A stretch of DNA of 64,000 nucleotides from Phototrophicus methaneseepsis (GTDB lineage Bacteria > Chloroflexota > Anaerolineae > Aggregatilineales > Phototrophicaceae), in the NCBI RefSeq assembly GCF_015500095.1, contig NZ_CP062983.1, forward strand, positions 1,116,001 to 1,180,000. Direction: 5' to 3'. Both the position numbers and the translations under genes were made by a program. Below the pieces are notes generated by a model that saw only the letters and a list, made by a program, of their open reading frames with translations, was not told the origin of the DNA and did not search any database. This document shows positions 27,662 to 36,793 of this stretch, one piece after another; the stretch's first letter is position 1, and every line of letters starts with the position of its first letter.

Positions 27662-27716
27662 TGGCTATGATCACGCGTTTTGTTAAATTACGGAAATTAG
27701 CAGAAACATTTTTTTG

Positions 27717-28625
27717 ATGACAAACAAAAATACATTACCTACTTCCAGAAAAAAGAAAACGCAGCCAGCGACGATCTCTCGAATGTATTCGTACTGGTTC
27801 TATCTACCAGCGGCCATCGTGTTTGGGGTGTTCTTTCTCATTCCTACTGGTCTGGCGTTTTACTTCAGCTTGACGCGCTGGACGCTTTTTGATGCAACGT
27901 TCATCGGCCTGGAAAATTACGAATACTTCTTTCGAGATCCTCAATTACTCACTGCGCTTAGGAATACGTTTATCTACGCGATTCTGACAAGCGGATCTAA
28001 AGTAATTATCTCCTTACCGCTTGCTTTGTTGTTGACCTCAGGGTTACGGTTGCAATCCTTCTTCCGCAGCGTCATTTTCTTCCCGGTGCTGATAAGCGCG
28101 GTTGCCGTTGGTATTACCTTTTCCAGCCTGATGCAACCATCTGATGGCCTCATTAATTTGGCGCTTGAGTCTATTGGCTTACCTCAACCGGATTGGCTGG
28201 GTGACCCTGACCTCGCGCTGTATTCCGTCATAATGATCGATATCTGGAAAGGGATTGGTATTGCGACATTGATATTTATCGCAGGTATCACGTCGATCCC
28301 AACAGAGTATTTCGACGCAGCATCGCTCGAAGGTGGGGCATGGGTCAAATTCCGTCATGTGATCTTGCCACTCTCACGAAATGCAACATTTACAGTGATT
28401 TTGCTTTCGTTCATCGGTGGCCTGCGAACATTCGAAATCGTCTGGACAACAACGCGCGGCGGGCCTGGTTTTGCATCAGATGTTTTGACCTCCGTAATTT
28501 ATAAGCAGTATCAGGCTGGCTTCTATGGATTATCCGTTGCTGGCAATGTCGTCCTTTTTATCCTAATTATGAGCCTCGTCTATCCCTTAATGCGTTTCTT
28601 TAATCGAATGGAATTAGAGTTATGA
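27717..28625 (+). CDS. Carbohydrate ABC transporter permease, MalF type
   Basis: A 302-residue membrane permease. A Lys-rich cytoplasmic N-terminus (about residues 1-24) precedes six hydrophobic segments, and the EAA loop reads FDAASLEGGAWVKFRHVILP. ATG at 27717 is taken over TTG at 27714. The second permease overlaps its stop by ATGA, so the pair is translationally coupled. No ATPase gene lies nearby. Confidence 0.93.
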   Translation: MTNKNTLPTSRKKKTQPATISRMYSYWFYLPAAIVFGVFFLIPTGLAFYFSLTRWTLFDATFIGLENYEYFFRDPQLLTALRNTFIYAILTSGSKVIISLPLALLLTSGLRLQSFFRSVIFFPVLISAVAVGITFSSLMQPSDGLINLALESIGLPQPDWLGDPDLALYSVIMIDIWKGIGIATLIFIAGITSIPTEYFDAASLEGGAWVKFRHVILPLSRNATFTVILLSFIGGLRTFEIVWTTTRGGPGFASDVLTSVIYKQYQAGFYGLSVAGNVVLFILIMSLVYPLMRFFNRMELEL

Positions 28626-29458
28626 CAATTCGTAATAATCTAACCCGCACTCTGATTGATATTATTACGCTAATTGTTGTTAGTATTGTGTTCATCGTTC
28701 CCTTTGTGTTCATCTTCCTGACGGCTTCCAAAACGCAAGCGGAAGCTGCAATGTTTGAGTTTTCACTACCCAGCCAGTTTCGTCTGTTGGAAAACTTGTG
28801 GGAAGTCATTCAATTCCGCGATTATCGTATGGTGTTGGCTCTCTGGAACAGTTTTCTTCTTACTGTTGGGTCTGTGTTATTGATTGTCATACTCGCAGCC
28901 GGAGTCGCCTTCGTGGTGCAGCGCCGTAACGACCGTATGGCATCGCTCGTTAGTACGCTTATGCTCACTGGCCTGATTATTCCGCCAGCTGTGGTGCCTA
29001 CGATCTTCGTATTGCAGGAAATTGGGTTATATAAAACGCTGCTGGGGTTGATCTTTGTGGAAGTTTCCATCCAACTCCCGTTTGCAGTCTTAATCCTCAG
29101 GGCTTTTATGGCTTCTATACCCCGAGAGATTGACGAAGCCGCCATCATTGATGGCTCATCGCCCTGGCAGTTATTTTTCTATGTGATTTTCCCACTGTTG
29201 AGGCCTGCCATTATCACGATTGTGGTCGTCTCCGCGGTCGTCATCTACAATGACTTCACACTACCTCTTTATTTCTTACCAGGCTCAGAAAACGTCACTG
29301 CACAGCTCACTTTATTCAGCTTCATCAGTCAGTTCTCATCGCGATGGGATCTACTTTTTGCAGATGTGATTATTATTACGATTCCACCGCTTATTATGTA
29401 TATCTTCTTCCAGAGGGAAATTGTCGCGGGGCTGACATCGGGGGCAGTCAAAGGCTAG
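28622..29458 (+). CDS. Carbohydrate ABC transporter permease, MalG type
   Basis: A 278-residue permease with six hydrophobic segments and an EAA loop (IDEAAIIDGSSPWQLFFYV). It starts in a 4-base ATGA overlap with the first permease. It is the last gene of the LacI-binding protein-permease unit and is followed by a convergent terminator. Confidence 0.94.
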   Translation: MTIRNNLTRTLIDIITLIVVSIVFIVPFVFIFLTASKTQAEAAMFEFSLPSQFRLLENLWEVIQFRDYRMVLALWNSFLLTVGSVLLIVILAAGVAFVVQRRNDRMASLVSTLMLTGLIIPPAVVPTIFVLQEIGLYKTLLGLIFVEVSIQLPFAVLILRAFMASIPREIDEAAIIDGSSPWQLFFYVIFPLLRPAIITIVVVSAVVIYNDFTLPLYFLPGSENVTAQLTLFSFISQFSSRWDLLFADVIIITIPPLIMYIFFQREIVAGLTSGAVKG

Positions 29459-29630
29459 CGTATTGTCGGTTGGTTCTTGCCTAGTGCTATTGTGGGGACA
29501 AGAGCCGATACGACAACACAATGACATATAAAAAATAAAAGTAGATGATAGAGGAAGTGTCACCCCCTGGATGAGGGTTCCCCAATGTCTATCAACTACT
29601 TATTACCTTATTACGCTGTGTTTTACAGTT

Positions 29631-29659
29631 CTGATTCGAATGAAAATCATTCAAATCAG
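29631..29659. terminator. Bidirectional hairpin between permease and aldo/keto reductase
   Basis: CTGATTCGAATGA pairs with TCATTCAAATCAG (13-bp arms, one mismatch) around an AAA loop. It lies 4 bases beyond the stop of the minus-strand reductase and serves both converging transcripts. Confidence 0.6.
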
Positions 29660-29663
29660 GTGG

Positions 29664-30530
29664 CTAGCTCATCTTGCCGCCATAGACAGGCATCATACTG
29701 GCATCACCATAGTCTTCGATTTGCGGCACATTGAGCAGACGTTCCATGTCCTCATCAGAGATTACAAAATCTACAGCTGCATTGTTCTTCATGTGATCTG
29801 GATTGGTGGTCTTAGGCAATGGCAGCAAACCAAGTTGCAGAATATAGCGAATACCTAACTGAGGAATTGTGACGCCATACTTTTCAGCGACTTTTGTCAC
29901 TTCCTCATTTTTCATCAGTTCGCCGTGTGCGATAGGTGAATATGCTTCGACTAGAATATCCTGGTCCTGAGTGTATTGAATCAGATCTTTTGGCGTATTG
30001 CTGATGTGTGCCAATATCTGGTTGACCATCGGTTTGACAGTGGAGGCGCTCAGAATATTATCGAGGTCTTCTCTTTCAAAGTTGGAAACACCGATAGCAC
30101 GCAGTTTGCCAGCTTTATATGCTTCTTCAAGTGCTTTCCAGGCTTCACGGTTGCCCTCGAAGTAATGATCGTCTTTATGGAAATCCTTCCATGGTTTCGG
30201 GCTATGAATAATCATCATATCGATATAATCCAACCCCATTGCCTGGAGTGAACTATCAATGGATGATACCGCCTGGTCATAGGACTTGATTTCTGCAGCA
30301 AGTTTAGTGGTTACGAAGATATCTTCTCGGTTGAGGCCACTTGCTTTAATACCTTCTGCAACGCCACTTTCATTTTGATAAGCTTGTGCTGTATCAATAT
30401 GGCGATAACCTATTTCGATAGCGTCCTTCACAGCCTGGACGACATCATCATTGCCGATCATCCATGTGCCCAGCCCCAACTTCGGGATTTCTACGCCATT
30501 CGCGAGTGTGTAGGTTTCTTGCAAAATCAT
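29664..30530 (-). CDS. Aldo/keto reductase
   Basis: NADPH-dependent carbonyl reductase of the 2,5-diketo-gluconate reductase group, 288 residues. Catalytic residues are visible: D and Y in YRHIDTAQAYQNE, K in TTKLAAEI and H in MMIIHSPKPW. Cofactor-binding LPLPKTTNPDHMKNN is near the C-terminus. ATG at 30530 is preferred over 30539 because AGGAG lies 9 bases upstream of the former and touches the latter. With the cupin and AraC_N genes it forms a minus-strand group often seen together, suggesting a regulated carbonyl-detoxification or secondary-metabolism unit (inference). Confidence 0.93.
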   Translation of the reverse strand: MILQETYTLANGVEIPKLGLGTWMIGNDDVVQAVKDAIEIGYRHIDTAQAYQNESGVAEGIKASGLNREDIFVTTKLAAEIKSYDQAVSSIDSSLQAMGLDYIDMMIIHSPKPWKDFHKDDHYFEGNREAWKALEEAYKAGKLRAIGVSNFEREDLDNILSASTVKPMVNQILAHISNTPKDLIQYTQDQDILVEAYSPIAHGELMKNEEVTKVAEKYGVTIPQLGIRYILQLGLLPLPKTTNPDHMKNNAAVDFVISDEDMERLLNVPQIEDYGDASMMPVYGGKMS

Positions 30531-30611
30531 GAGGTCCATCTCCTGTATCTACGTGGTCGAATGTTTGAAGTGCTTGTGTCTACAAGCGTTTCTGTTCTGA
30601 AATTTGCGAGC

Positions 30612-31010
30612 TTAGTCAGCTTGATATTGCTCGTCGCTAACCTTTTCCATCCATTCGACCGCTGATCCATCTTGCGATTCCTGAATGGCGATATGCGTCA
30701 CGGATGTCTTTGGCGCAGCACCATGCCAATGTTTTTCACCGGGTGCAAACTGGATCACATCGCCTGGGCGAATTTCCTCAATAGGACCATCCCAGCGTTG
30801 GACGCAGCCAACCCCAGCCGTTACGATCAGAGTCTGCCCCAGTGGATGTGTATGCCACGCAGTCCGCGCACCTGGTTCAAAGGTGACGCTCGCGCCGCCA
30901 GCATGTGCTGACTCAATGGGGTCAAACAGTGGATCAATACGTACTGTTCCGGTAAACCATTCATCAGGCCCCTGAACAGAAGGTCGTGATCCATTTCTCT
31001 TAATATCCAT
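30612..31010 (-). CDS. Cupin-domain protein
   Basis: Single-domain cupin, 132 residues, resembling the (R)-mandelonitrile-lyase/carboxymuconolactone-associated cupins. Metal ligands appear in the first motif ([13 protein letters not shown], with two His and Gln) and a His in the second ([11 protein letters not shown]). The family often acts as a small metal-dependent lyase or isomerase, or has unknown activity. It lies 81 bases upstream of the reductase on the same strand, probably co-transcribed. Confidence 0.88.
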   Translation of the reverse strand: MDIKRNGSRPSVQGPDEWFTGTVRIDPLFDPIESAHAGGASVTFEPGARTAWHTHPLGQTLIVTAGVGCVQRWDGPIEEIRPGDVIQFAPGEKHWHGAAPKTSVTHIAIQESQDGSAVEWMEKVSDEQYQAD

Positions 31011-31027
31011 CGAATGACTCCTCTCAA

Positions 31028-31057
31028 TTTAACGGGTTACCGTTTAACGGATTTCCG
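31028..31057. promoter_or_regulatory. Tandem 15-base direct repeat upstream of cupin gene
   Basis: TTTAACGGGTTACCG and TTTAACGGATTTCCG follow each other directly, 18-47 bases before the cupin start. Tandem direct repeats of this size are typical AraC-family sites, and an AraC-family gene is next door. I see nothing else definite in the 491-base gap 31011-31501. Confidence 0.45.
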
Positions 31058-31501
31058 TATCTGGTTATCATTTTAGAGAGACGGCCTGGAAAAATATTGT
31101 ATGATTTTGTAGAAACTTTGTATAATCCTCCAAAAATTCTCTCAATAACAGCTAAATAGGCCCTGAAATTGGATATTCCTGCAGTCTGTCACTGTGTTTG
31201 ATGATCGCTCTCGGCGGAATCTATAAGCGAGAAACTGAAGCGGAAAGCAGGCTGTTATTTGTCTAAAAACAAGGCTGCGAGGAATTTTTTGAGTGGGGGA
31301 AACTCATTTTTTCGGGCGTATTCTATAAGCTTTGGAACTGCTCATACAAAGAAAGTGCCTGAATCATGGGGATGAATTTGAGAGCGCCACTCCACTACAG
31401 ATAATCGGGCAGAGTGGCGACGCTCAATAGAGCCGATGTAACGCTTAACTTTACGTGACCCTGTTTTAAAAACGCGGCTGCATAACTGTCTATGCTTCAG
31501 G

Positions 31502-32449
31502 TCATCCAGCGCTGCTGTCTACTGTTTCTTCTCGCAGCATTTGCACATCGCGTATAGGCGGATTACCAAAGAAGTTTTTATACTCTCGGCTAAAGTAAGC
31601 CGCATCACTGTACCCCACCTGATAGGCGGCACGCGTTGCGTCTAGGTTTTCTCCGAGCATAAGGCGTCGTGCTTCCTGGAGACGAACCCGCTTCTGGAAT
31701 TGTAAAGGTGTCATCGCTGTAACAGATTTAAAATGCTGGTAAAAGCTGGAAACGCTCATATTCAGTTCTTGTGCGAGATCTTCTATGCGGAATGACTGAT
31801 CGAAGTTCTTTCGTAACTGCTCAACGGCCCATACCATGGATGAAGTAGAGCCTTCGGAAATCGTCAGATGAAAGAGTTGTTCGGCTTGATCCCCTTTTGA
31901 GAGGCGATAGATAATTTCGCGTTTGATAAGTGGCATCAGAACGGATGCCTCATCACGATGCTCAACAAGCCTAACCAATCGAATAATCGCTTCTAGTAAC
32001 GCGACATTGAGCGGGCTAACCTTCGTCGCTTCTGCATCGTTTTTTCGTTTCTGCATGACATACCCGGCTTCCATCATGACGGAACCCACGAGATTCGGGT
32101 CAAGCTCAAGCCTCAGGCTAAGATATGGTTTTTCTCGTGTTGCTTCTACAACCTGGCTAATTCTTGGCAATTCAATGGTTGTGAGAAGATAGTTAAATGG
32201 GTCGTACTGGTAACGGCGATTCCCCAGAAAAACGACTTTACTGCCCTGTGCAATGATGCAAAGAGAAGGCTCCAGCACGCTGTAAACTTTATCTCGCGGT
32301 GCGGAAAGCCGGCCTAGATAAACGCCTTCGAGCACTTGAATTTCGCCATTGCTGGTGATTGCCTTGTCGATCCGCTCAACAAGTTCCTCTCGATACAGTT
32401 GCAGGCGAATCGCATCTCGAGCTTCCTTACTTGTTGTTCGCCTATCCAT
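31502..32449 (-). CDS. AraC-family regulator with AraC_N domain
   Basis: A 315-residue regulator. The N-terminal AraC_N region (YREELVERIDKAI ... PSLCIIAQGSKVVFLG ... YLLTTIELPR) is followed by a C-terminal double HTH (FRIEDLAQELNMSVSSFYQHFK and ATRAAYQVGYSDAAYFSREYK). Regulators of this subgroup commonly sit beside aldo/keto reductase, cupin or short-chain dehydrogenase genes and activate them, as expected here. ATG at 32449 is taken; the TTG at 32452 is only one codon earlier. Confidence 0.92.
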   Translation of the reverse strand: MDRRTTSKEARDAIRLQLYREELVERIDKAITSNGEIQVLEGVYLGRLSAPRDKVYSVLEPSLCIIAQGSKVVFLGNRRYQYDPFNYLLTTIELPRISQVVEATREKPYLSLRLELDPNLVGSVMMEAGYVMQKRKNDAEATKVSPLNVALLEAIIRLVRLVEHRDEASVLMPLIKREIIYRLSKGDQAEQLFHLTISEGSTSSMVWAVEQLRKNFDQSFRIEDLAQELNMSVSSFYQHFKSVTAMTPLQFQKRVRLQEARRLMLGENLDATRAAYQVGYSDAAYFSREYKNFFGNPPIRDVQMLREETVDSSAG

Positions 32450-32808
32450 CAAAATCTTTTCCCTGAATGATTCTGTTTATTTGTAAGATTATACAATTTC
32501 CTGGCTTATTTAAATGCTATGGAGAGAATTTTCGGAATATCGTACCAGAATTTCGGAAGATTCTATAATCTTTTCACTCAACTTTTCATTCAAGCGTGCT
32601 CTAAATCTAAGAAAGTCAAGCCAACCGGGCAACCCCGCATCAATCACGCCTAGTATCAAAAGCTGGCCTGAATGCTATAGGCTTGAGTAAATGGCGCTAT
32701 CTAAATGGTGAACCACTGTAGAGAGGGGAGTTCCTAAATAATAGGCATAACACATGGGGCGGTATCCAGAAAAATACAATCAGGAATAGCGGGTGCCTGA
32801 TCATTTCG

Positions 32809-32876
32809 AATCAAGGCAATACGGTACTGGAGGTGACATTTTAGTGTCCGGGCCTCAGGCCTGTATTGCCTTGATT
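32809..32876 (-). terminator. Branched stem-loop after GH127 operon
   Basis: A perfect 14-bp inverted repeat (AATCAAGGCAATAC / GTATTGCCTTGATT) encloses two smaller hairpins: GGCCT-C-AGGCC, and GGACA with TGTC(A)CC. It starts 27 bases past the GH127 stop and should cap the operon. A three-way junction is more elaborate than a usual terminator. The rest of the gap 32450-32902 shows no gene. Confidence 0.55.
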
Positions 32877-32902
32877 GGCTATAAATCGCTGCTAAAGAAC
32901 GC

Positions 32903-34801
32903 TCAACGGACATCCATATCGTGGTTGAGCCAGACTGTCATTTTGCCAACCCCCCGGTGCCCCCAGGCATAATAAGGGATCGCGACAAAGCCTTCTTGTG
33001 AATCGGCATCGAGTGTTCCCTTAATGACTTGCACCCCATCGAACAAGTCGGGGCGCTCCTCAACTTCAAGGGCGATGTTGTCAGCGAGGGTCATGTCGAA
33101 AACATCCTGAGCATTGTCGACTTCTTCCAGGGCATAGACAATAGGCCCGCGCTCAAGGGCGACTTTCCCTTTGAGGTCGCTAACGTTGTCATCAGCGACA
33201 ACACGACGAATCATCATCGGCAAACTGATCTCAATGGTCGTTACGCCGCTCCACTCGCGCTTTATCACGGCATACCCTTCTGAAACTTCAGGTTTGACGA
33301 CCTCGCCGTTGATCTTGATGGTGACGTTATCGACTGCTTGTGTATCCTGATAACGGTACAGTGTGCTCGGTATCGGTTGGCCTGTCGCCCAGCCGGGTAT
33401 TCTCAGTAAGAGATCAAACGCTGTCTCAGATTGCGTTTCGATGGTGAGCTTAATATTCCCATCCCAGGGATAGTTTGTCTCTTGTGTGACGTGAACAGGC
33501 GCGCCGTTGACTTCTACATCGGCGCTATTTGAGGTGTATAAGTTGACGTACAGGGCAGGGTCTTTTACGGCGTAAATGTAGCCTGATAGCGACGGGAACA
33601 GGCGTACAACATTGGTTGGGCAGCAAGAGCAACTGAACCATGCCTGTCGTGTAATACTGTGATCCGCATTGAAGTGATATTCACCATCGCTTGCCAAGGG
33701 ATTTACGTAAAAGAACTCTGTCCCAGATAAGCTGACGCCAGATAAAAATCCGTTGTAAAGCGTGCGCTCCAGGACGTCAATATACTTAGATTCACCTGTC
33801 AACAAAAACAGACGGTGGTTCCAGAAGATGTTGGCAATTGCCGCACAAGTTTCATTATAAGATGTCAGATTGGGCAGCTCGTAATTTGCGCCAAAGGCTT
33901 CTCCTTCATGTAAGGCCCCGGTCCCGCCTGTGATGGCGATTTTTTTGTATACAACGTTCTCCCACAGCGCCATAACCGCATCATAATAAGCTGCATCCCC
34001 TGTTAGGGCGGCTACATCGGTCATCGCTGTGTACATATACAGAGCGCGTACAGCATGCCCAACGGCCTCTTGCTGCTCAACGACTGGCAGATGGTCCTGT
34101 GTATACTCCCCACCTAAGGACCGGCCATTGGCTTTCCCACGCTCATCAAGAAAGAACTTCGCTAAGTCGAGATATTTCTTGTTATCCGTAACGCGGGCTA
34201 ACCTGACCAACGCAATTTCAATTTCTTGGTGCCCTGGGACATCCCGCAGGCCCTCTGTGCCAAACACGGAAAGTATAAAATCGGCGTTCTTAATGGCAAT
34301 ATTCAGCAGGGATTTTTTGCCCGTAGCCTGGAAGTGTGCCACAGCAGCCTCATACATGTGACCTACGTTATACAATTCGTGGCTCACATACAGCTTGGAC
34401 CAGCGTTCAGGCCCGGCGTTTTCTGGCACGTGATCAGGATCGATGGTGCGGGGTGTGTAGAGATAACCATCGGCTTCCTGTGCGGCTGCGATTTTCGCAA
34501 TCAAATCGTCGAGGTAGGTATCGAGCTCAGGATTGTACTCATATTGTAGGGCATAGGCAGCGCCTTCAATGATTTTGAAGACATCGGAGTCATTATGCCA
34601 TAATCCCTCATAAGCACCCTCCATCAGGCCGCCAGCCTTCGCAAAGTTATTGATGCGGCCTGTGGTTTCCGATTTCCCGAAGTTGGAGGGGATCGTTACA
34701 TTACACGACGTCTGGATACGGTTAGACCAAAACTTATCTTGAATTTGGACTTTCGTAAACTCGATGGGTTGGATTTGATAATCCAACTTAATATCACTCA
34801 T
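32903..34801 (-). CDS. GH127 beta-L-arabinofuranosidase
   Basis: Glycoside hydrolase of the DUF1680/GH127 family, 632 residues, releasing beta-L-arabinofuranose from arabino-oligosaccharides or plant glycoproteins. An (alpha/alpha)6 barrel occupies most of the protein and beta-sandwiches the C-terminus. The zinc-cysteine catalytic site is visible: ETCAAIAN near residue 315 and SCSCCPTN near 390, which hold the Zn ligands and the Cys nucleophile. No signal peptide is present, so it acts inside the cell on imported oligosaccharides. ATG at 34801 has TTGGAG at good spacing. It is last in the LacI-ABC operon. Confidence 0.93.
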   Translation of the reverse strand: MSDIKLDYQIQPIEFTKVQIQDKFWSNRIQTSCNVTIPSNFGKSETTGRINNFAKAGGLMEGAYEGLWHNDSDVFKIIEGAAYALQYEYNPELDTYLDDLIAKIAAAQEADGYLYTPRTIDPDHVPENAGPERWSKLYVSHELYNVGHMYEAAVAHFQATGKKSLLNIAIKNADFILSVFGTEGLRDVPGHQEIEIALVRLARVTDNKKYLDLAKFFLDERGKANGRSLGGEYTQDHLPVVEQQEAVGHAVRALYMYTAMTDVAALTGDAAYYDAVMALWENVVYKKIAITGGTGALHEGEAFGANYELPNLTSYNETCAAIANIFWNHRLFLLTGESKYIDVLERTLYNGFLSGVSLSGTEFFYVNPLASDGEYHFNADHSITRQAWFSCSCCPTNVVRLFPSLSGYIYAVKDPALYVNLYTSNSADVEVNGAPVHVTQETNYPWDGNIKLTIETQSETAFDLLLRIPGWATGQPIPSTLYRYQDTQAVDNVTIKINGEVVKPEVSEGYAVIKREWSGVTTIEISLPMMIRRVVADDNVSDLKGKVALERGPIVYALEEVDNAQDVFDMTLADNIALEVEERPDLFDGVQVIKGTLDADSQEGFVAIPYYAWGHRGVGKMTVWLNHDMDVR

Positions 34802-34908
34802 TTGTTTCTCCAAATGTGATTGCTACGTAGAGTACAGTAAGAGAACGATTCACCTTTAACAAACCGACTGCGTGTATAGCAACGCCCTGAATATCCGCCA
34901 CTTGTTGA

Positions 34909-35748
34909 CTAACCTTTTAGCCCGCCAAGCGCAATGCCCTTGATAAAATAGCCTTGTGCGACGAAAAACAGGATGATGACAGGTAGCAGCATGAGCGTCG
35001 AAGCTGCCATCAGGTGCCCCCACTCCGCAGAGTAGTAACCCTGGAAGTTGGATAGGCCCAGAGCGAGCGTTTGCTTGTCAGGATCGCTGATATAGATGAG
35101 CGGCCCAAGGAAGTCGTTCCAGTTAGCGAGGAACGTGAAAATTGCAATGGTGATGATGGCAGAGCGGCTCATGGGCACAATCAGATACCATAAAATCTGA
35201 AAGTGATTGGCCCCATCCAGGGTTGCAGCTTCATCATAATCCTGGGGGATTGTGCGGAAAAACTGCCTGAGTAAAAAGATATTGAACATGCCCCCACCAA
35301 ACCATGATGGGAGGATCAGGGGAACGTAGGTGTTTACGAATCCCAGCTTAGACCACATAAAGAAAGTCGGAATCAACGTCACCACATAGGGCAGCATCAA
35401 GGTAGATAACAAAGCCCCAAAGATAAAATCGCGCCCATACCAGGAAATCCGTGAGAAACCATAAGCCACAAGCGTTGACGAAATGATCGTCCCCAATACG
35501 GAAGGGATCAGGATAGTCAGCGTGTTGCCCAGGTATTGAAATAGCGGATAACGTGAGAAGGCAAAATCGTAGTTCTCCCACTCAATAGGGTTCGGAATCC
35601 ATTTTGGCGGGAATTGGAAGATGGAAGCATTATCCATGAACGAACTCCGCACCAGCCAGTAGAGCGGGAGCAAGAAGATGATGCTGAGTGCGATTAAGGC
35701 AAAATAGGAAAGTGCCGTTTGAATTTGTTTCTGTGTTTTTGAAGTCAT
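34909..35748 (-). CDS. Carbohydrate ABC transporter permease, MalG type
   Basis: A 279-residue permease with six hydrophobic segments and an EAA loop (YDEAATLDGANHFQILWYL). Its ATG shares one base with the stop of the preceding permease gene (TGATG). It is part of the arabinoside uptake system with the downstream GH127. Confidence 0.94.
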   Translation of the reverse strand: MTSKTQKQIQTALSYFALIALSIIFLLPLYWLVRSSFMDNASIFQFPPKWIPNPIEWENYDFAFSRYPLFQYLGNTLTILIPSVLGTIISSTLVAYGFSRISWYGRDFIFGALLSTLMLPYVVTLIPTFFMWSKLGFVNTYVPLILPSWFGGGMFNIFLLRQFFRTIPQDYDEAATLDGANHFQILWYLIVPMSRSAIITIAIFTFLANWNDFLGPLIYISDPDKQTLALGLSNFQGYYSAEWGHLMAASTLMLLPVIILFFVAQGYFIKGIALGGLKG

Positions 35749-36686
35749 CAGTCTCTTTCCCCCTCATAGAACACCCACATTGAGGACGTGCGGAAGATGA
35801 TATAAGTGAGTATGCCGATGATAATTAACAAGATGACAGATAAGGCCGAGGCATACCCCATGTTGGATTGCCGGAAGGCTTTGCGATATAGATAAAGGAC
35901 GTAAAAGAGGCTCGCATTATTCGGGCCACCCTGCGTCATCACAAAGGGCTGTGTGAACGTTTGTAAGGTGTTGATCGTGGTGAGCACGAAGTTGAAGAAG
36001 ATAACAGGTGTCATGATGGGGATCGTCACGTGTCGCATTTTGTGCCAGGCGGTCCCACCATCAACTTCAACCGCTTCGTACAGGTGTTTCGGCACGCCTT
36101 GCAGGCCAGCCAGGAAAATTAACATCGTGCCACCCACGCCCCATAGGCTCATAAGAGCTAAGGAAGGGAGCACCGTGTCACTCGCAAAAATCCATTTTGA
36201 TTCTGGGAACCCTAACGGCCGTAATATGGCGTTCAACGCGCCAAAATCCGGGTTAAACAGCCATAACCACAGATAGCTCGATGCGATGAAGGGCACAATT
36301 GAAGGCAGGTAGAAAATTGTGCGAAACACCGGTAAAAACCGTACTTTTTGGTCCAGCAGGACAGCGAGAAAGAAAGCAAACGCAATACTGGCTGGAACAC
36401 TGAGAAGGGTATAGATGAGCGTCACACTTACAGATTTTAGAAATAACGGATCCTTTGTGAAAATATTTTCGTAATTGGCTAAGCCAATCCATTCTGGCGA
36501 TCCGACAATTTTCCATTCCGTCAAACTGATGCCAATTGCGGCAACGATGGGCCCTAGCTGCCACAAAAAGAAACCGATGGTGGCAGGTGATGTGAAAAGC
36601 AGCCCCCATAGTAGATTGCGCTTCTGCCTCGACATCCCCTTACGTGTGCCGCTTTCTATTCGACCTACTTTCGCTACATTTTCCAC
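35748..36686 (-). CDS. Carbohydrate ABC transporter permease, MalF type
   Basis: A 312-residue permease with a basic N-terminal tail of about 25 residues, six hydrophobic segments and an EAA loop (YEAVEVDGGTAWHKMRHVTIP). The start is GTG at 36686 with AAGGA about 8 bases before it. It overlaps the next permease by one base. Confidence 0.92.
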   Translation of the reverse strand: MENVAKVGRIESGTRKGMSRQKRNLLWGLLFTSPATIGFFLWQLGPIVAAIGISLTEWKIVGSPEWIGLANYENIFTKDPLFLKSVSVTLIYTLLSVPASIAFAFFLAVLLDQKVRFLPVFRTIFYLPSIVPFIASSYLWLWLFNPDFGALNAILRPLGFPESKWIFASDTVLPSLALMSLWGVGGTMLIFLAGLQGVPKHLYEAVEVDGGTAWHKMRHVTIPIMTPVIFFNFVLTTINTLQTFTQPFVMTQGGPNNASLFYVLYLYRKAFRQSNMGYASALSVILLIIIGILTYIIFRTSSMWVFYEGERD

Positions 36687-36737
36687 CGTTTGAGTCCTTG
36701 ATAACTGAACTTGATTTGGATGTATGAATAAAAGGAG

Positions 36738-36771
36738 CTGACCCCGGCCTATTTGGCAGCACCGGGATCAG
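36738..36771 (-). terminator. Attenuator-like hairpin after arabinoside-binding protein gene
   Basis: On the minus strand CTGATCCCGG pairs with CCGGGGTCAG (10 bp, one wobble), followed by CTCCTTTTATT. It lies between the binding-protein stop and the first permease, like the hairpins in the other ABC operons here. Confidence 0.55.
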
Positions 36772-36793
36772 GTTCAAAAGAGGGGCTACGAAA

